In this document: positions 1-8,393 of the stretch, in pieces | Layout of the letters: each line of letters begins with the position of its first letter | How positions within the stretch are numbered: the stretch's first letter is position 1 | From: Gammaproteobacteria bacterium | GTDB taxonomy: Bacteria > Pseudomonadota > Gammaproteobacteria > Eutrophobiales > Eutrophobiaceae | Direction: 5' to 3' | Assembly: GCA_016193395.1 (NCBI GenBank) | Contig: JACPSH010000033.1 | Coordinates: forward strand, 1-38,021 | Length of the DNA stretch: 38,021 nucleotides | Translations under genes and position numbers: made by a program | The notes under the pieces: generated by a model | What the model saw: the letters and a program-made list of their open reading frames with translations, nothing else | What the model was told of the DNA's origin: nothing | Database searches by the model: none

Positions 1-530
1 AGCGTGTGGATCTTCTTCATGTACGCGGAGGCCTCCGCCGCCGAGCGCATGTCCGGCTCGGTGACGATTTCGATCAGCGGCGTGCCGGCGCGGTTCAGAT
101 CGATACCGGTCTGGCTGCCGAAACCGTCATGGATGGATTTGCCCGCATCCTCCTCCAGGTGCGCGCGGGTGATGCGGATGGTCTTGCGTGTCCCGTCGTG
201 CAGTTCGATCTCCAGGCGTCCCTTGCTCACGATCGGCAGCTCGTACTGGCTGATCTGGTAGCCCTTCGGCAGATCGGGATAGAAGTAGTTCTTGCGCGCG
301 AACACGGGCCGTCCGGCAATCGTTGCCTTGACCGCGAGACCGAGGCGGATGGCCATGCGCACGGCTTCCGCGTTCAGCACCGGCAGCACGCCGGGCAGCC
401 CGAGATCGATCGCGCAGGCCTGCGTATTCGGCTCGGCCCCGTACTTCGTCGCGGCGCCGGAGAAAATCTTGCTCTTCGTGCAGAGCTGCACGTGCGTTTC
501 GAGGCCGATGACGGCTTCCCACCGGGTCAT
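1..530 (-). CDS. gatB: Asp-tRNA(Asn)/Glu-tRNA(Gln) amidotransferase subunit B, partial (N-terminal ~176 aa)
   Basis: GatB is the kinase/transamidase subunit of the GatCAB complex, which converts mischarged Glu-tRNA(Gln) or Asp-tRNA(Asn) to the amidated forms in the cytoplasm. The reading frame begins with [16 protein letters not shown] and continues through TKSKIFSGA and [20 protein letters not shown], which are hallmark N-terminal GatB segments. Later pieces include [20 protein letters not shown] and [17 protein letters not shown]. The ATG at 530 overlaps the gatA stop codon as ATGA, so the two are translationally coupled. The gene runs off the left edge, so about 300 C-terminal residues, including the tRNA-binding tail domain, are not visible. 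It is the last gene of gatC-gatA-gatB on the minus strand. Identification is secure. Confidence 0.96.
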   Translation of the reverse strand, partial: MTRWEAVIGLETHVQLCTKSKIFSGAATKYGAEPNTQACAIDLGLPGVLPVLNAEAVRMAIRLGLAVKATIAGRPVFARKNYFYPDLPKGYQISQYELPIVSKGRLEIELHDGTRKTIRITRAHLEEDAGKSIHDGFGSQTGIDLNRAGTPLIEIVTEPDMRSAAEASAYMKKIHT

Positions 531-1984
531 TCGCCGTACCCCGCAGGGATGCGCGTGTGCCAGTCGCTTTGCTGCTGCCAGGCATGGGCCGCGGCCAGGA
601 TCCGCGCTTCGTCGAAGTGGTTGCCGATCAACTGCATGCCAACCGGGAGGCCGCCAATCTCGCCCGAAGGAATCGAGATCGCGGGCAGACCCGCCAAGTT
701 GACCGAGACCGTGTAGATGTCGGATAGGTACATGCTCACCGGGTCGTCCATGCGCTCCTTCAGCCGGAACGCAGTGGTCGGCGAGGTCGGGCCGGCAATG
801 AGATCCACCTGTTCAAAGGCTGCCCTGAATTCATCGCGGATCAGGCGCCGGATCTTCTGCGCCTTGAGGTAATAGGCGTCGTAGTAGCCGGCGGACAGCA
901 CATAGGTGCCGATCATGATGCGGCGCTTGACCTCGGCGCCGAAACCCTCGCCGCGCGAGCGGCAGTACAGATCGGTGAGGTCCTCCGGATTATCGCAGCG
1001 GTAGCCGAAGCGAACGCCGTCGAAGCGCGACAGGTTGGAGGAGGCTTCCGCCGGCGCAACCACATAATAGGCGGGAATCGACAGGGGCGTGCTCGGAAGT
1101 TCGATGTCTTTGAGTTTCGCCCCGCCACGCTCCAGTGTTTCCAGCACTTTGTGTATGCAATCGGCGATCGCCGCATCGAGCTGGGCATCGAAATACTGCC
1201 GCGGGAGCCCGATGCGCAGGCCTTGGACCCCTGTGGCGAGCGATCTGACGTAATCCTGCGGCGCCCGTTCGACGGAGGTCGAGTCTTTCGGATCGAAACC
1301 GCCCATCGCGCCGAGCAGCAACGCGACATCCTCCGCCGAGCGCGCAATGGGGCCGCCCTGGTCAAGGCTGGAAGCAAACGCGACCATGCCGTGACGGGAG
1401 ACCAGGCCATAGGTGGGCTTCAGACCGGTGATCCCGCACAGGGCTGCCGGCAATCGAATCGATCCGCCGGTATCCGTGCCGGTCGCGGCAGGAACGATGC
1501 GTGCGGCCACGGCGCAGGCCGAGCCTCCCGACGATCCGCCCGCCACGCGGTTTATATCCCAGGGGCTGCGCACCGGTCCTTGGAAGCCGGTTTCGCTGGA
1601 TGAACCCATGGCGAACTCGTCCATGTTGGTCTTGCCGACCATCACCATGCCCGCCGCCCTGAGTCTTTCGACCACGGTGGCGTCGTAGGGCGCAATGAAG
1701 TTGTCGAGGATCTTCGAGCCGCAGGACGTCTTGACGCCGTCCGTGCAGAAGATGTCCTTGTGGGCGATGGGAATGCCGGCGAGCGGGCCGGCCGTTCCCC
1801 TGGCATGCTGATGATCCGCGTCCCGGGCCTGCGCAAGCGCCAGGTCCGGCGTGGGCGTGATGAAACAGTTCAGCGTCGGGTTGAGGCGCTCCAGACGCTT
1901 GAGACAGGCGTGCGTCAGCTCCACGCTGCTGAAATCACGCCTGGCGAGCGACCGCGAGAGTTCCGTGAGTGATTTCCGGTGCAT
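527..1984 (-). CDS. gatA: Asp-tRNA(Asn)/Glu-tRNA(Gln) amidotransferase subunit A
   Basis: GatA is the amidase-signature glutaminase subunit of GatCAB; it releases ammonia from glutamine for the GatB reaction. The protein (485 aa from the chosen start) has the Ser-cisSer-Lys amidase core: Lys in [13 protein letters not shown], the glycine/serine-rich stretch [15 protein letters not shown] and the [15 protein letters not shown] segment with the nucleophile Ser. Length is normal for the family. I chose ATG at 1984 ([13 protein letters not shown]) because the conserved N-terminus begins there; a GTG at 2017 would add 11 proline- and glycine-rich residues. Neither has a strong Shine-Dalgarno sequence. 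The stop codon overlaps the gatB start. Confidence 0.97.
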   Translation of the reverse strand: MHRKSLTELSRSLARRDFSSVELTHACLKRLERLNPTLNCFITPTPDLALAQARDADHQHARGTAGPLAGIPIAHKDIFCTDGVKTSCGSKILDNFIAPYDATVVERLRAAGMVMVGKTNMDEFAMGSSSETGFQGPVRSPWDINRVAGGSSGGSACAVAARIVPAATGTDTGGSIRLPAALCGITGLKPTYGLVSRHGMVAFASSLDQGGPIARSAEDVALLLGAMGGFDPKDSTSVERAPQDYVRSLATGVQGLRIGLPRQYFDAQLDAAIADCIHKVLETLERGGAKLKDIELPSTPLSIPAYYVVAPAEASSNLSRFDGVRFGYRCDNPEDLTDLYCRSRGEGFGAEVKRRIMIGTYVLSAGYYDAYYLKAQKIRRLIRDEFRAAFEQVDLIAGPTSPTTAFRLKERMDDPVSMYLSDIYTVSVNLAGLPAISIPSGEIGGLPVGMQLIGNHFDEARILAAAHAWQQQSDWHTRIPAGYGE

Positions 1985-2047
1985 GCCCTGGGTTCCGGCC
2001 GGAGGCTGAGGGACCACCCCGCGCCGGGTGGCGCGTCCCCGGTGGTG

Positions 2048-2335
2048 CTATTCGATGACCCTGGGGACGAGGTAATAGCCGTTCGCGACTGCCGGCGCGA
2101 TGGCCTGGAATTTCTCGCGCTGGTCGGTCTCCGTCACCTCGTCCGGGCGCAGCCGGGCGGTGATCTCCAGCGGGTGGGCGAGCGGCTGCACCGCGGCCGT
2201 ATCCACGCTGTTCATGGTATTCACGAGATCGAGGATCTTCGAGAGTTCGCGCTGGTAAAGCGTGATTTCCGCCTCGTCCAGAGCCAGCCTGGCGAGGCGC
2301 GCGATCTGCTCAATTTCTGTCCTGTCGAGAGACAT
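2048..2335 (-). CDS. gatC: Asp-tRNA(Asn)/Glu-tRNA(Gln) amidotransferase subunit C
   Basis: GatC is the small subunit that wraps around and stabilises the GatA-GatB interface. The 95-residue protein has the expected pattern: an N-terminal helix SLDRTEIEQIARLARLAL, then YQRELSKILDLVNTMNSVDT, the loop QPLAHPLEI, and a C-terminal YYLVPRVIE tail that ends like other GatC proteins. The ATG at 2335 is preceded by AAGGTGG at a good distance on the minus strand; a TTG three bases earlier would be too close to that site. It is the first gene of gatCAB and is divergent from mreB. Confidence 0.96.
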   Translation of the reverse strand: MSLDRTEIEQIARLARLALDEAEITLYQRELSKILDLVNTMNSVDTAAVQPLAHPLEITARLRPDEVTETDQREKFQAIAPAVANGYYLVPRVIE

Positions 2336-2369
2336 CAAGAGCCACCTTATTTCTGCTTGAATTGCCGAA

Positions 2370-2397
2370 AATTTATCACAGTCAGTGCCTTGCCCAA
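2370..2397 (-). promoter_or_regulatory. candidate sigma70 promoter for gatCAB
   Basis: On the minus strand TTGGGC (2397-2392) lies 16 bp from TAAATT (2375-2370), about 35 bp upstream of the gatC start. The match is moderate. Its -35 box shares bases with the -35 of a candidate promoter reading the opposite way toward mreB. Prediction by eye only. Confidence 0.35.
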
Positions 2398-2418
2398 AGC
2401 ATCCGCCGCTGCTAAAGT
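2390..2418 (+). promoter_or_regulatory. candidate sigma70 promoter for mreB
   Basis: TTGCCC (2390-2395) and TAAAGT (2413-2418) are separated by exactly 17 bp. The predicted start would leave an mreB leader of about 180 nt. Another TTGACC occurs at about 2525, but I see no good -10 at the right distance from it. Prediction by eye only. Confidence 0.35.
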
Positions 2419-2588
2419 GCTCACATTAACCCACTGAGATCACAGGAATTTGGTCCCCGGGCGCATGCCGATCGCACTTCCTGCCGGCAGGCGCCCAAGT
2501 ATTTAGATGTACAGCGTATCCCAATTGACCAGCCGGTTTGAGTCATTGCTGTTTCGTGGTGATCCTCGCTGCCGAATTCAGCCCGTGA

Positions 2589-3650
<1,062 letters not shown>

Positions 3651-3671
3651 CCAGACCGGGCCCCGGGGAGG

Positions 3672-3817
3672 CATACAGGGATGTATGGCCATTTTCAAAT
3701 CGCCCAGGCGTTTGGAAAATGAAGGAAAACGAAAATCACACTTTTCGTTTTCTGACCGCCAGGGATGGCGGAAATGCAGAAAATGCAGGAGCAATTTTCT
3801 GCCGTGCTTAGGCAAGC
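3672..3817 (+). promoter_or_regulatory. array of five consecutive hairpins in the mreB-mreC gap
   Basis: Read on the plus strand: CATACA-GGGA-TGTATG (3672-3687, perfect 6-bp stem); a longer bulged stem 3690-3721 (CATTTTC..GGAAAATG outside, CGC-CCAG-GCG inside); a perfect 11-bp stem GAAAACGAAAA / TTTTCGTTTTC (3725-3735 with 3742-3752, 6-nt loop); CCGCCA-GGGA-TGGCGG (3756-3771); and a perfect 9-bp stem GCAGAAAAT / ATTTTCTGC (3776-3784 with 3794-3802). A weak GCTT-AGGC-AAGC follows at 3806-3817. Two of the stems share the loop GGGA. No U-run follows any stem, so these are not simple terminators. They may stabilise or process the transcript, or control mreC translation; the function is unknown. 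Confidence 0.6.
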
Positions 3818-3858
3818 CTGGGAAGGGCTGGTCAAAGCCGAAAACGAGGGGAGCAGCC

Positions 3859-4722
3859 ATCAAAACCTTGTTTCTGAAGAGTCCGTCCGCGGGGATCCGG
3901 TTCTTGCTGTTCGTCGCCGCGTCCCTGGTGCTGATGACGGTGGATCACCGGCAGCATCACCTCGAATCGGTGCGCTCGGTGCTGAGCGTCCTCGTTTATC
4001 CCCTGCAATACCTCGTCAACCTGCCGGTGGCCGGCGGCCACTGGATGTCCGAATCGCTGGTCACCCGCGGCATGCTCATCGACGAGAACGCGCAGTTGCG
4101 CGAGGAGCGCCTGCTGCTGAATTCGAAGCTGCAGAAGTTCGACGTGCTGGAGGAGGAAAACCGGCGCCTGCGGGAACTCCTGGAATCCTCCATGCAGTTG
4201 CGCGAGCGGGTCCTGATCGCGGAACTGCTCGCCGTCGAGCTCGAACCGTTCCGGCGCCAGGTCGTCATCAACAAGGGGAGGCGCGAGGGCGCCTACCACG
4301 GCCAGCCGGTGGTCGATGCGAACGGGGTCATGGGGCAGGTGATCCACGTCGGCCCGTTCTCGAGCACGGTATTGCTGATCACCGATCCTTCCCACGCGCT
4401 TCCGGTCCAGTTGAACCGCAACGGCCTGCGCGCGATCGCGGTCGGCACCGGGCAGGACAATGCGCTGCTGCTTGAACACCTGCCGACGAATGCCGACATC
4501 CAGAAGGGAGACCTCGTGGTCACCTCCGGCCTCGGCCACCGTTTCCCGCGCGGCTACCCGGTCGGGATCGTCAGCGGCATCACGCTCGATCCCGGCGAAC
4601 CCTTTGCCAAAGTCGAAGTCACACCCAGCGCCCATATGGAACAGAGCCGCGAGGTGCTGCTGTTGTGGCCGCATGACCTGGGCGACACGCTCCGCGATGA
4701 GGGGGTCGCGTCCAACCCATGA
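3859..4722 (+). CDS. mreC: rod shape-determining protein MreC, apparent ATC start
   Basis: MreC is the periplasmic, membrane-anchored scaffold that links MreB to PBP2-RodA. From residue 1 here: KTLFLKSPSAGIRFLLFVAA (short cytoplasmic tail then a membrane helix), a coiled coil around ENAQLREERLLLNSKLQKFD and EEENRRLRELLESS, then the two beta domains with RRQVVINKGRREGAYHGQPV, NGVMGQVI, LITDPSHALPVQLNRNG and GDLVVTSGLGHRFPRGYPVG. The family usually begins with Met just before KxxF; here that codon is ATC (3859-3861), preceded by GAGGGGAG five nt upstream. The only in-frame ATG is at 3685 and would add 58 residues unlike MreC; TTG at 3868 is another possibility but is 14 nt from the SD. Overlaps mreD by ATGA. 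Confidence 0.93.
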   Translation: MKTLFLKSPSAGIRFLLFVAASLVLMTVDHRQHHLESVRSVLSVLVYPLQYLVNLPVAGGHWMSESLVTRGMLIDENAQLREERLLLNSKLQKFDVLEEENRRLRELLESSMQLRERVLIAELLAVELEPFRRQVVINKGRREGAYHGQPVVDANGVMGQVIHVGPFSSTVLLITDPSHALPVQLNRNGLRAIAVGTGQDNALLLEHLPTNADIQKGDLVVTSGLGHRFPRGYPVGIVSGITLDPGEPFAKVEVTPSAHMEQSREVLLLWPHDLGDTLRDEGVASNP

Positions 4723-5207
4723 ACGAACGGCGGCACAACGGCGGTTGGGTGATCGCGATGAGCTTTGTCATTGCCTTCATGCTTACCGCAATGCCGCTGC
4801 CGGAATGGGCGGTGAACTGGCGTCCCGCCTGGGTCGCGATGGTGCTGATCTACTGGTGCATGGCGCTGCCGCAGCGGATCGGGATCGGCGTCGCCTGGCT
4901 GCTTGGCCTCGTGCTGGACGTGCAGCAGGGAACGCTGCTCGGCCAGAATGCGCTCGGGCTGGCGCTGCTGGCCTTCATCACGATCCAGACCTACCAGCGC
5001 GTGCGCGTGTTCCCCCTGAAGCAGCAGGCGATCGTGGTCTGCGTCTGTCTGCTGCTGGCGCAGTTCATCAATCTCTGGATCCGCGGCATCATGGGCGTGC
5101 CGCCGCAGCACTGGACCTTCTGGACGCCCGCCTTCACGAGCATGCTGCTCTGGCCCTGGCTGTTCATCATCCTGCGTGACCTGCGCCGCAAGCACCATGT
5201 TTATTAA
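4719..5207 (+). CDS. mreD: rod shape-determining protein MreD
   Basis: MreD is the integral membrane partner of MreC in the elongation complex. The 162-residue protein is almost entirely hydrophobic, with about five membrane segments (IAMSFVIAFMLTAMPLPEWA, WVAMVLIYWCMALP, IGVAWLLGLVLDVQQGTLLG, LLAFITIQTYQ, and a C-terminal LWPWLFIILRDLRRK). The GLVLDVQQGTLLGQNALGLA segment is characteristic of gammaproteobacterial MreD. Its ATG overlaps the mreC stop. The stop codon TAA (5205-5207) is formed by the first bases of an inserted inverted-repeat element. Confidence 0.93.
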   Translation: MNERRHNGGWVIAMSFVIAFMLTAMPLPEWAVNWRPAWVAMVLIYWCMALPQRIGIGVAWLLGLVLDVQQGTLLGQNALGLALLAFITIQTYQRVRVFPLKQQAIVVCVCLLLAQFINLWIRGIMGVPPQHWTFWTPAFTSMLLWPWLFIILRDLRRKHHVY

Positions 5208-5381
5208 CCCGGATAATTCATGAACGGCGCTCCAGTAATCGGACGGGTGGCATCGGGTGCCGTTGTTCGCGCGCAGCGGAAGGGCCCCACTGGGGGAGGG
5301 TTGGATCGAGCACGGACAACGGCACCCGGTGACAGGACCCGTCCGCTCAGTGTCGCATTCGTTCATGAATTATCCGGGTTA
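5205..5381. mobile_element. MITE-like element with 22-bp perfect terminal inverted repeats
   Basis: The ends 5205-5226 and 5360-5381 are perfect inverted repeats beginning TAACCCGGATAATTCATGAA. Inside, the similarity resumes: CGGACGGGT (5240-5248) is inverted at 5337-5345, and CGGGTGCCGTTGT (5254-5266) is inverted at 5316-5328. Total length is 177 bp with no coding capacity. The outermost TA at each end may be a TA target duplication, leaving a 173-bp core starting ACCCGG; this would fit TA-targeting transposases such as the IS630/Tc1 type, but that is inference. No transposase gene is present in the window. It sits between mreD and mrdA. Confidence 0.75.
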
Positions 5382-5424
5382 GCAGGCTGATGCAAAACCC
5401 GGTCTCGCATCAATCTGTTCGAGC
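5380..5424. repeat. degenerate copy of the TGATGC..GCATCA hairpin repeat (copy 1)
   Basis: The sequence TAGCAGGCTGATGCAAAA is identical to the left arm of the copy at 12508-12550. The right arm GCATCAATCTGTTCGAG is a diverged version of that copy's right arm. The conserved stem here is TGATGC (5388-5393) with GCATCA (5407-5412). It abuts the right end of the MITE-like element and shares its terminal TA. Confidence 0.65.
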
Positions 5425-5439
5425 CCGCTTCCGCGCTGA

Positions 5440-7305
5440 ATGCCGCCCCGTCTGACCCTGAAAGATCCCGGCCAGGAGTACAACCTGGTCCGGCGGCGGG
5501 TCCTGTTCGCGGCTGTCGTCATGGTGCTGCTCGGGCTCGCGCTGGTCGCGCGCATCTTCTACCTTCAGGTGATCCAGCACGAGCATTTCACGACCCTCTC
5601 GCAGCACAACCGCGTCAAGATAGCCCCGATCTCGCCGATGCGCGGGCTGATCTTCAGCCGCGATGGCGTCCTGCTGGCGGACAACCGGCCATCTTTCAGC
5701 CTCGAGCTCACCCCCGAGCGCATTGAGGGGCTGGACCAGACCCTGGTCGAGCTGCGCCGCCTGATCGCGATTGGCGACGCGGATGTGACCCGTTTCCGCG
5801 AGTTGCTGAAGAAGAAGCGGCGTTTCGAGGGCGTGCCCCTGCGCTTCAACCTGAGCGAAGAAGAAGTTGCGCGGGTGTCGCTCGATCGCTACCGCTTCCC
5901 CGGCGTGGACGTCGTGGCGCGGCTGAACCGCTATTATCCGCTGGGGGCGAACCTGGCGCACATCATCGGTTACGTCGGCATGATCGACGAGCGGGACGTC
6001 GAGACGCTCGACAAATCGAACTACAGCGGCACGGCGCACATCGGCAAACTGGGCGTGGAGAAGGCCTACGAAGAGCTGCTGCACGGCAAGGTCGGCTACC
6101 AGCAGGTCGAGGTCAACGCCCAGGGCAGGGTGATCCGCGTGCTCGATCGCAGCCCGCCCACGCCCGGCAAGAACATCAGCCTGACGCTGGACGTATCGCT
6201 CCAGAACCTCGCCGTGCAGGCACTCGAGGGCCGGCGCGGGGCGATCGTCGCGATCGATCCGCGCGACGGCGGAATCCTCGCCATGGTCAGCGCGCCCGGT
6301 TTCGATCCGAATCTATTTGTGAACGGCATCGATGCCGCGTCCTACCGCCGCCTGCTCGATTCGCCTGGAACGCCGCTGGTCAACCGCGTGCTTCAGGGCA
6401 AGTATCCTCCGGGTTCGACCATCAAGCCGTTCCTCGCCCTGGCCGGCCTCCAGTCCGGCGTGCGCCACTCCGCGGATGAAACCTGGTGTCCCGGGTGGTT
6501 CGCGCTCAAGGGGAGCGAGCATCGCTACCGGGACTGGAAGAAGGGGGGGCACGGCCGCATGGCCATGCGCCAGGCCATCGCCCAGTCCTGCGACGTGTAT
6601 TTCTATACTCTTGCACACGACCTGGGCATCGAGCGCATCCACGATGCCCTGAGGCATTTCGGCTTCGGTCTGCCGACCGGGATCGACATTGGGGGCGAGG
6701 CGGCCGGCATGGTCCCGTCCCGGGACTGGAAGCGCAAGGTCTTCGAGCAGCCCTGGTACCCCGGGGAAACGCTGATTCTGGGGATCGGCCAGGGCTACAT
6801 GCTCGCGACGCCGATGCAGCTTGCTGCGGCCACGGCGACCATGGCGGGCCGGGGCTGGCGCGCCGCCCCGCACCTGTTCCTCAGTGCGCGCGATCCGATC
6901 AACAACGAGACCGTGGGCGAGGCGGAACCGCGCCAGGAAAAGCGCGTCGTGGTCGACGATGAGGCGGATTGGGATGAAGTGATCACCGCCATGTTGGAAG
7001 TTACTCACGGGGCGCGCGGCACCGCCAGGCGAATCGGCCAGGGTGCGCCGTACACGATCGCCGGGAAGACCGGGACGGCCCAGGTCATCGGCGTCGGCCA
7101 GGACGAGGACTACGTGGCGGAGGAAATCCCCGAGGAGCTGCGCGATCATGCCTTGTTCATCGCCTTCGCTCCAGTGGAGTCGCCGCGCATTGCCGTTGCC
7201 ATCATCGTGGAAAACGGCGGCAGCGGATCGGCCAGCGCCGCGCCGATCGCGCGTATCCTTTTGGACCACTACTTCGGCGCGAAAGTCCGGGAGAGCGCCG
7301 GATGA
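5440..7305 (+). CDS. mrdA: penicillin-binding protein 2, elongation-specific transpeptidase
   Basis: PBP2 is the DD-transpeptidase that cross-links peptidoglycan in the lateral wall with RodA. The 621-residue protein has one N-terminal membrane anchor (VLFAAVVMVLLGLALVARIF), the pedestal region with PMRGLIFSRDGVLLADN, and the transpeptidase domain. Catalytic motifs are visible: PGSTIKPF with nucleophile Ser326 and Lys329, SCD at 383-385 (class B PBP2 enzymes carry Asp here rather than Asn), and KTG at 543. No clear Shine-Dalgarno precedes the ATG. The gene is separated from mreD by 232 bp of repeats, so it may use its own promoter or depend on read-through. It overlaps rodA by ATGA. Confidence 0.98.
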   Translation: MPPRLTLKDPGQEYNLVRRRVLFAAVVMVLLGLALVARIFYLQVIQHEHFTTLSQHNRVKIAPISPMRGLIFSRDGVLLADNRPSFSLELTPERIEGLDQTLVELRRLIAIGDADVTRFRELLKKKRRFEGVPLRFNLSEEEVARVSLDRYRFPGVDVVARLNRYYPLGANLAHIIGYVGMIDERDVETLDKSNYSGTAHIGKLGVEKAYEELLHGKVGYQQVEVNAQGRVIRVLDRSPPTPGKNISLTLDVSLQNLAVQALEGRRGAIVAIDPRDGGILAMVSAPGFDPNLFVNGIDAASYRRLLDSPGTPLVNRVLQGKYPPGSTIKPFLALAGLQSGVRHSADETWCPGWFALKGSEHRYRDWKKGGHGRMAMRQAIAQSCDVYFYTLAHDLGIERIHDALRHFGFGLPTGIDIGGEAAGMVPSRDWKRKVFEQPWYPGETLILGIGQGYMLATPMQLAAATATMAGRGWRAAPHLFLSARDPINNETVGEAEPRQEKRVVVDDEADWDEVITAMLEVTHGARGTARRIGQGAPYTIAGKTGTAQVIGVGQDEDYVAEEIPEELRDHALFIAFAPVESPRIAVAIIVENGGSGSASAAPIARILLDHYFGAKVRESAG

Positions 7306-8393
7306 TCGAGCGCACGCTGGCCGACCGCATGCACGTGGACGTCCCGCTCCTGATCGGGCTCGTGATCCTGTGCTCGATGGGACTGGTGATCCTCTACAGC
7401 GCCAGCGGGCAGGGTACGGACATCGTGTGGCGTCAGGGGATCCGCATGTTCGCCGCATTCGGCGTGCTGCTTCTCGCGGCCCAGGTCCCGCCGGCGACGC
7501 TGGCCCGCTGGTCGATCGGGGTCTACGCACTGGGCATACTGCTGCTCGTGGTCGTCCTGCTGTTCGGAGACGTCGGCAAGGGCGCGCAGCGCTGGCTTGA
7601 TCTCGGATTCGTACGCTTTCAGCCGTCCGAAATGATGAAGGTCGTGGTACCCATGGTGCTGGCGTGGCTGATTTCGGAAGGCGGCGTGCCGCCGCGGTTC
7701 GGGCGCGTGTGCCTGTCCTGCATCCTGATCATCCTGCCGGTCCTGATGATCGCCAAGCAGCCGGATCTCGGCACCGCGCTGCTCGTCGCCTGCGCCGGTT
7801 TCTCGGTGCTGTTTGTCGCCGGTCTCAGCCTGCGCGCGATCATGGGGTTCGCGGTGGTGGCCGGCGCGGCGATGCCGGTACTGTGGCATTTCCTGCACGA
7901 TTACCAGCGCCAGCGCGTGCTGATGTTCCTCGATCCGCAGCAGGATCCGCTCGGCTCCGGCTACCACATCATCCAGTCGCAGATCGCCATCGGCTCCGGC
8001 GGGCTTTACGGCAAGGGCTGGTTGAACGGCACGCAGTCGCATCTCGAGTTCCTCCCCGAGCGCTCGACCGACTTCATCTTCGCGGTATTCTGCGAGGAAT
8101 TCGGGCTCATGGGCGCGCTGCTGCTCATCAGCGTCTATGCCTTCGTCATCGGCCGCGGGCTGTACATCTCCGTGAAATCCCAGCACACCTTCGGACGCCT
8201 GTTCGGGTGCGGCATCGTGCTGACATTTTTTGTCTATATCATTGTCAACATGGGCATGGTTTCCGGGCAGGTGCCGGTAGTCGGCATTCCGCTGCCGCTG
8301 GTCAGCCACGGCGGGACCTCGCTCGTGACCCTGCTGGTCGGCTTCGGCATGCTCATGGCCATTCATACCCACCGCCGGTTCCTCGCTGAATGA
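7302..8393 (+). CDS. mrdB: SEDS peptidoglycan glycosyltransferase RodA
   Basis: RodA (MrdB) polymerises lipid II into glycan strands in partnership with PBP2. The 363-residue protein has about ten membrane helices. SEDS signatures include GIRMFAAFGVLLLAAQ, RWLDLGFVRFQPSEMMK, AKQPDLGTALLVACAGFSVL, QSQIAIGSGGLYGKGWLNGT, the periplasmic loop LEFLPERSTDFIFAVFCEEF, which holds the catalytically important Asp, and PLPLVSHGGTSLVTLLVGFG near the end. Length is close to E. coli RodA (370). Overlaps of 4 nt with mrdA and mltB indicate one operon. Confidence 0.98.
   Translation: MIERTLADRMHVDVPLLIGLVILCSMGLVILYSASGQGTDIVWRQGIRMFAAFGVLLLAAQVPPATLARWSIGVYALGILLLVVVLLFGDVGKGAQRWLDLGFVRFQPSEMMKVVVPMVLAWLISEGGVPPRFGRVCLSCILIILPVLMIAKQPDLGTALLVACAGFSVLFVAGLSLRAIMGFAVVAGAAMPVLWHFLHDYQRQRVLMFLDPQQDPLGSGYHIIQSQIAIGSGGLYGKGWLNGTQSHLEFLPERSTDFIFAVFCEEFGLMGALLLISVYAFVIGRGLYISVKSQHTFGRLFGCGIVLTFFVYIIVNMGMVSGQVPVVGIPLPLVSHGGTSLVTLLVGFGMLMAIHTHRRFLAE

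Noticed and set aside
3765-4475. Alternative frame starting MAEMQKMQEQFSAV upstream of mreC
   Set aside because: The first 30 residues look protein-like, but the frame then runs as an Arg/Ala-rich shadow through mreC and has no good Shine-Dalgarno. I kept it only as context for the structured gap.
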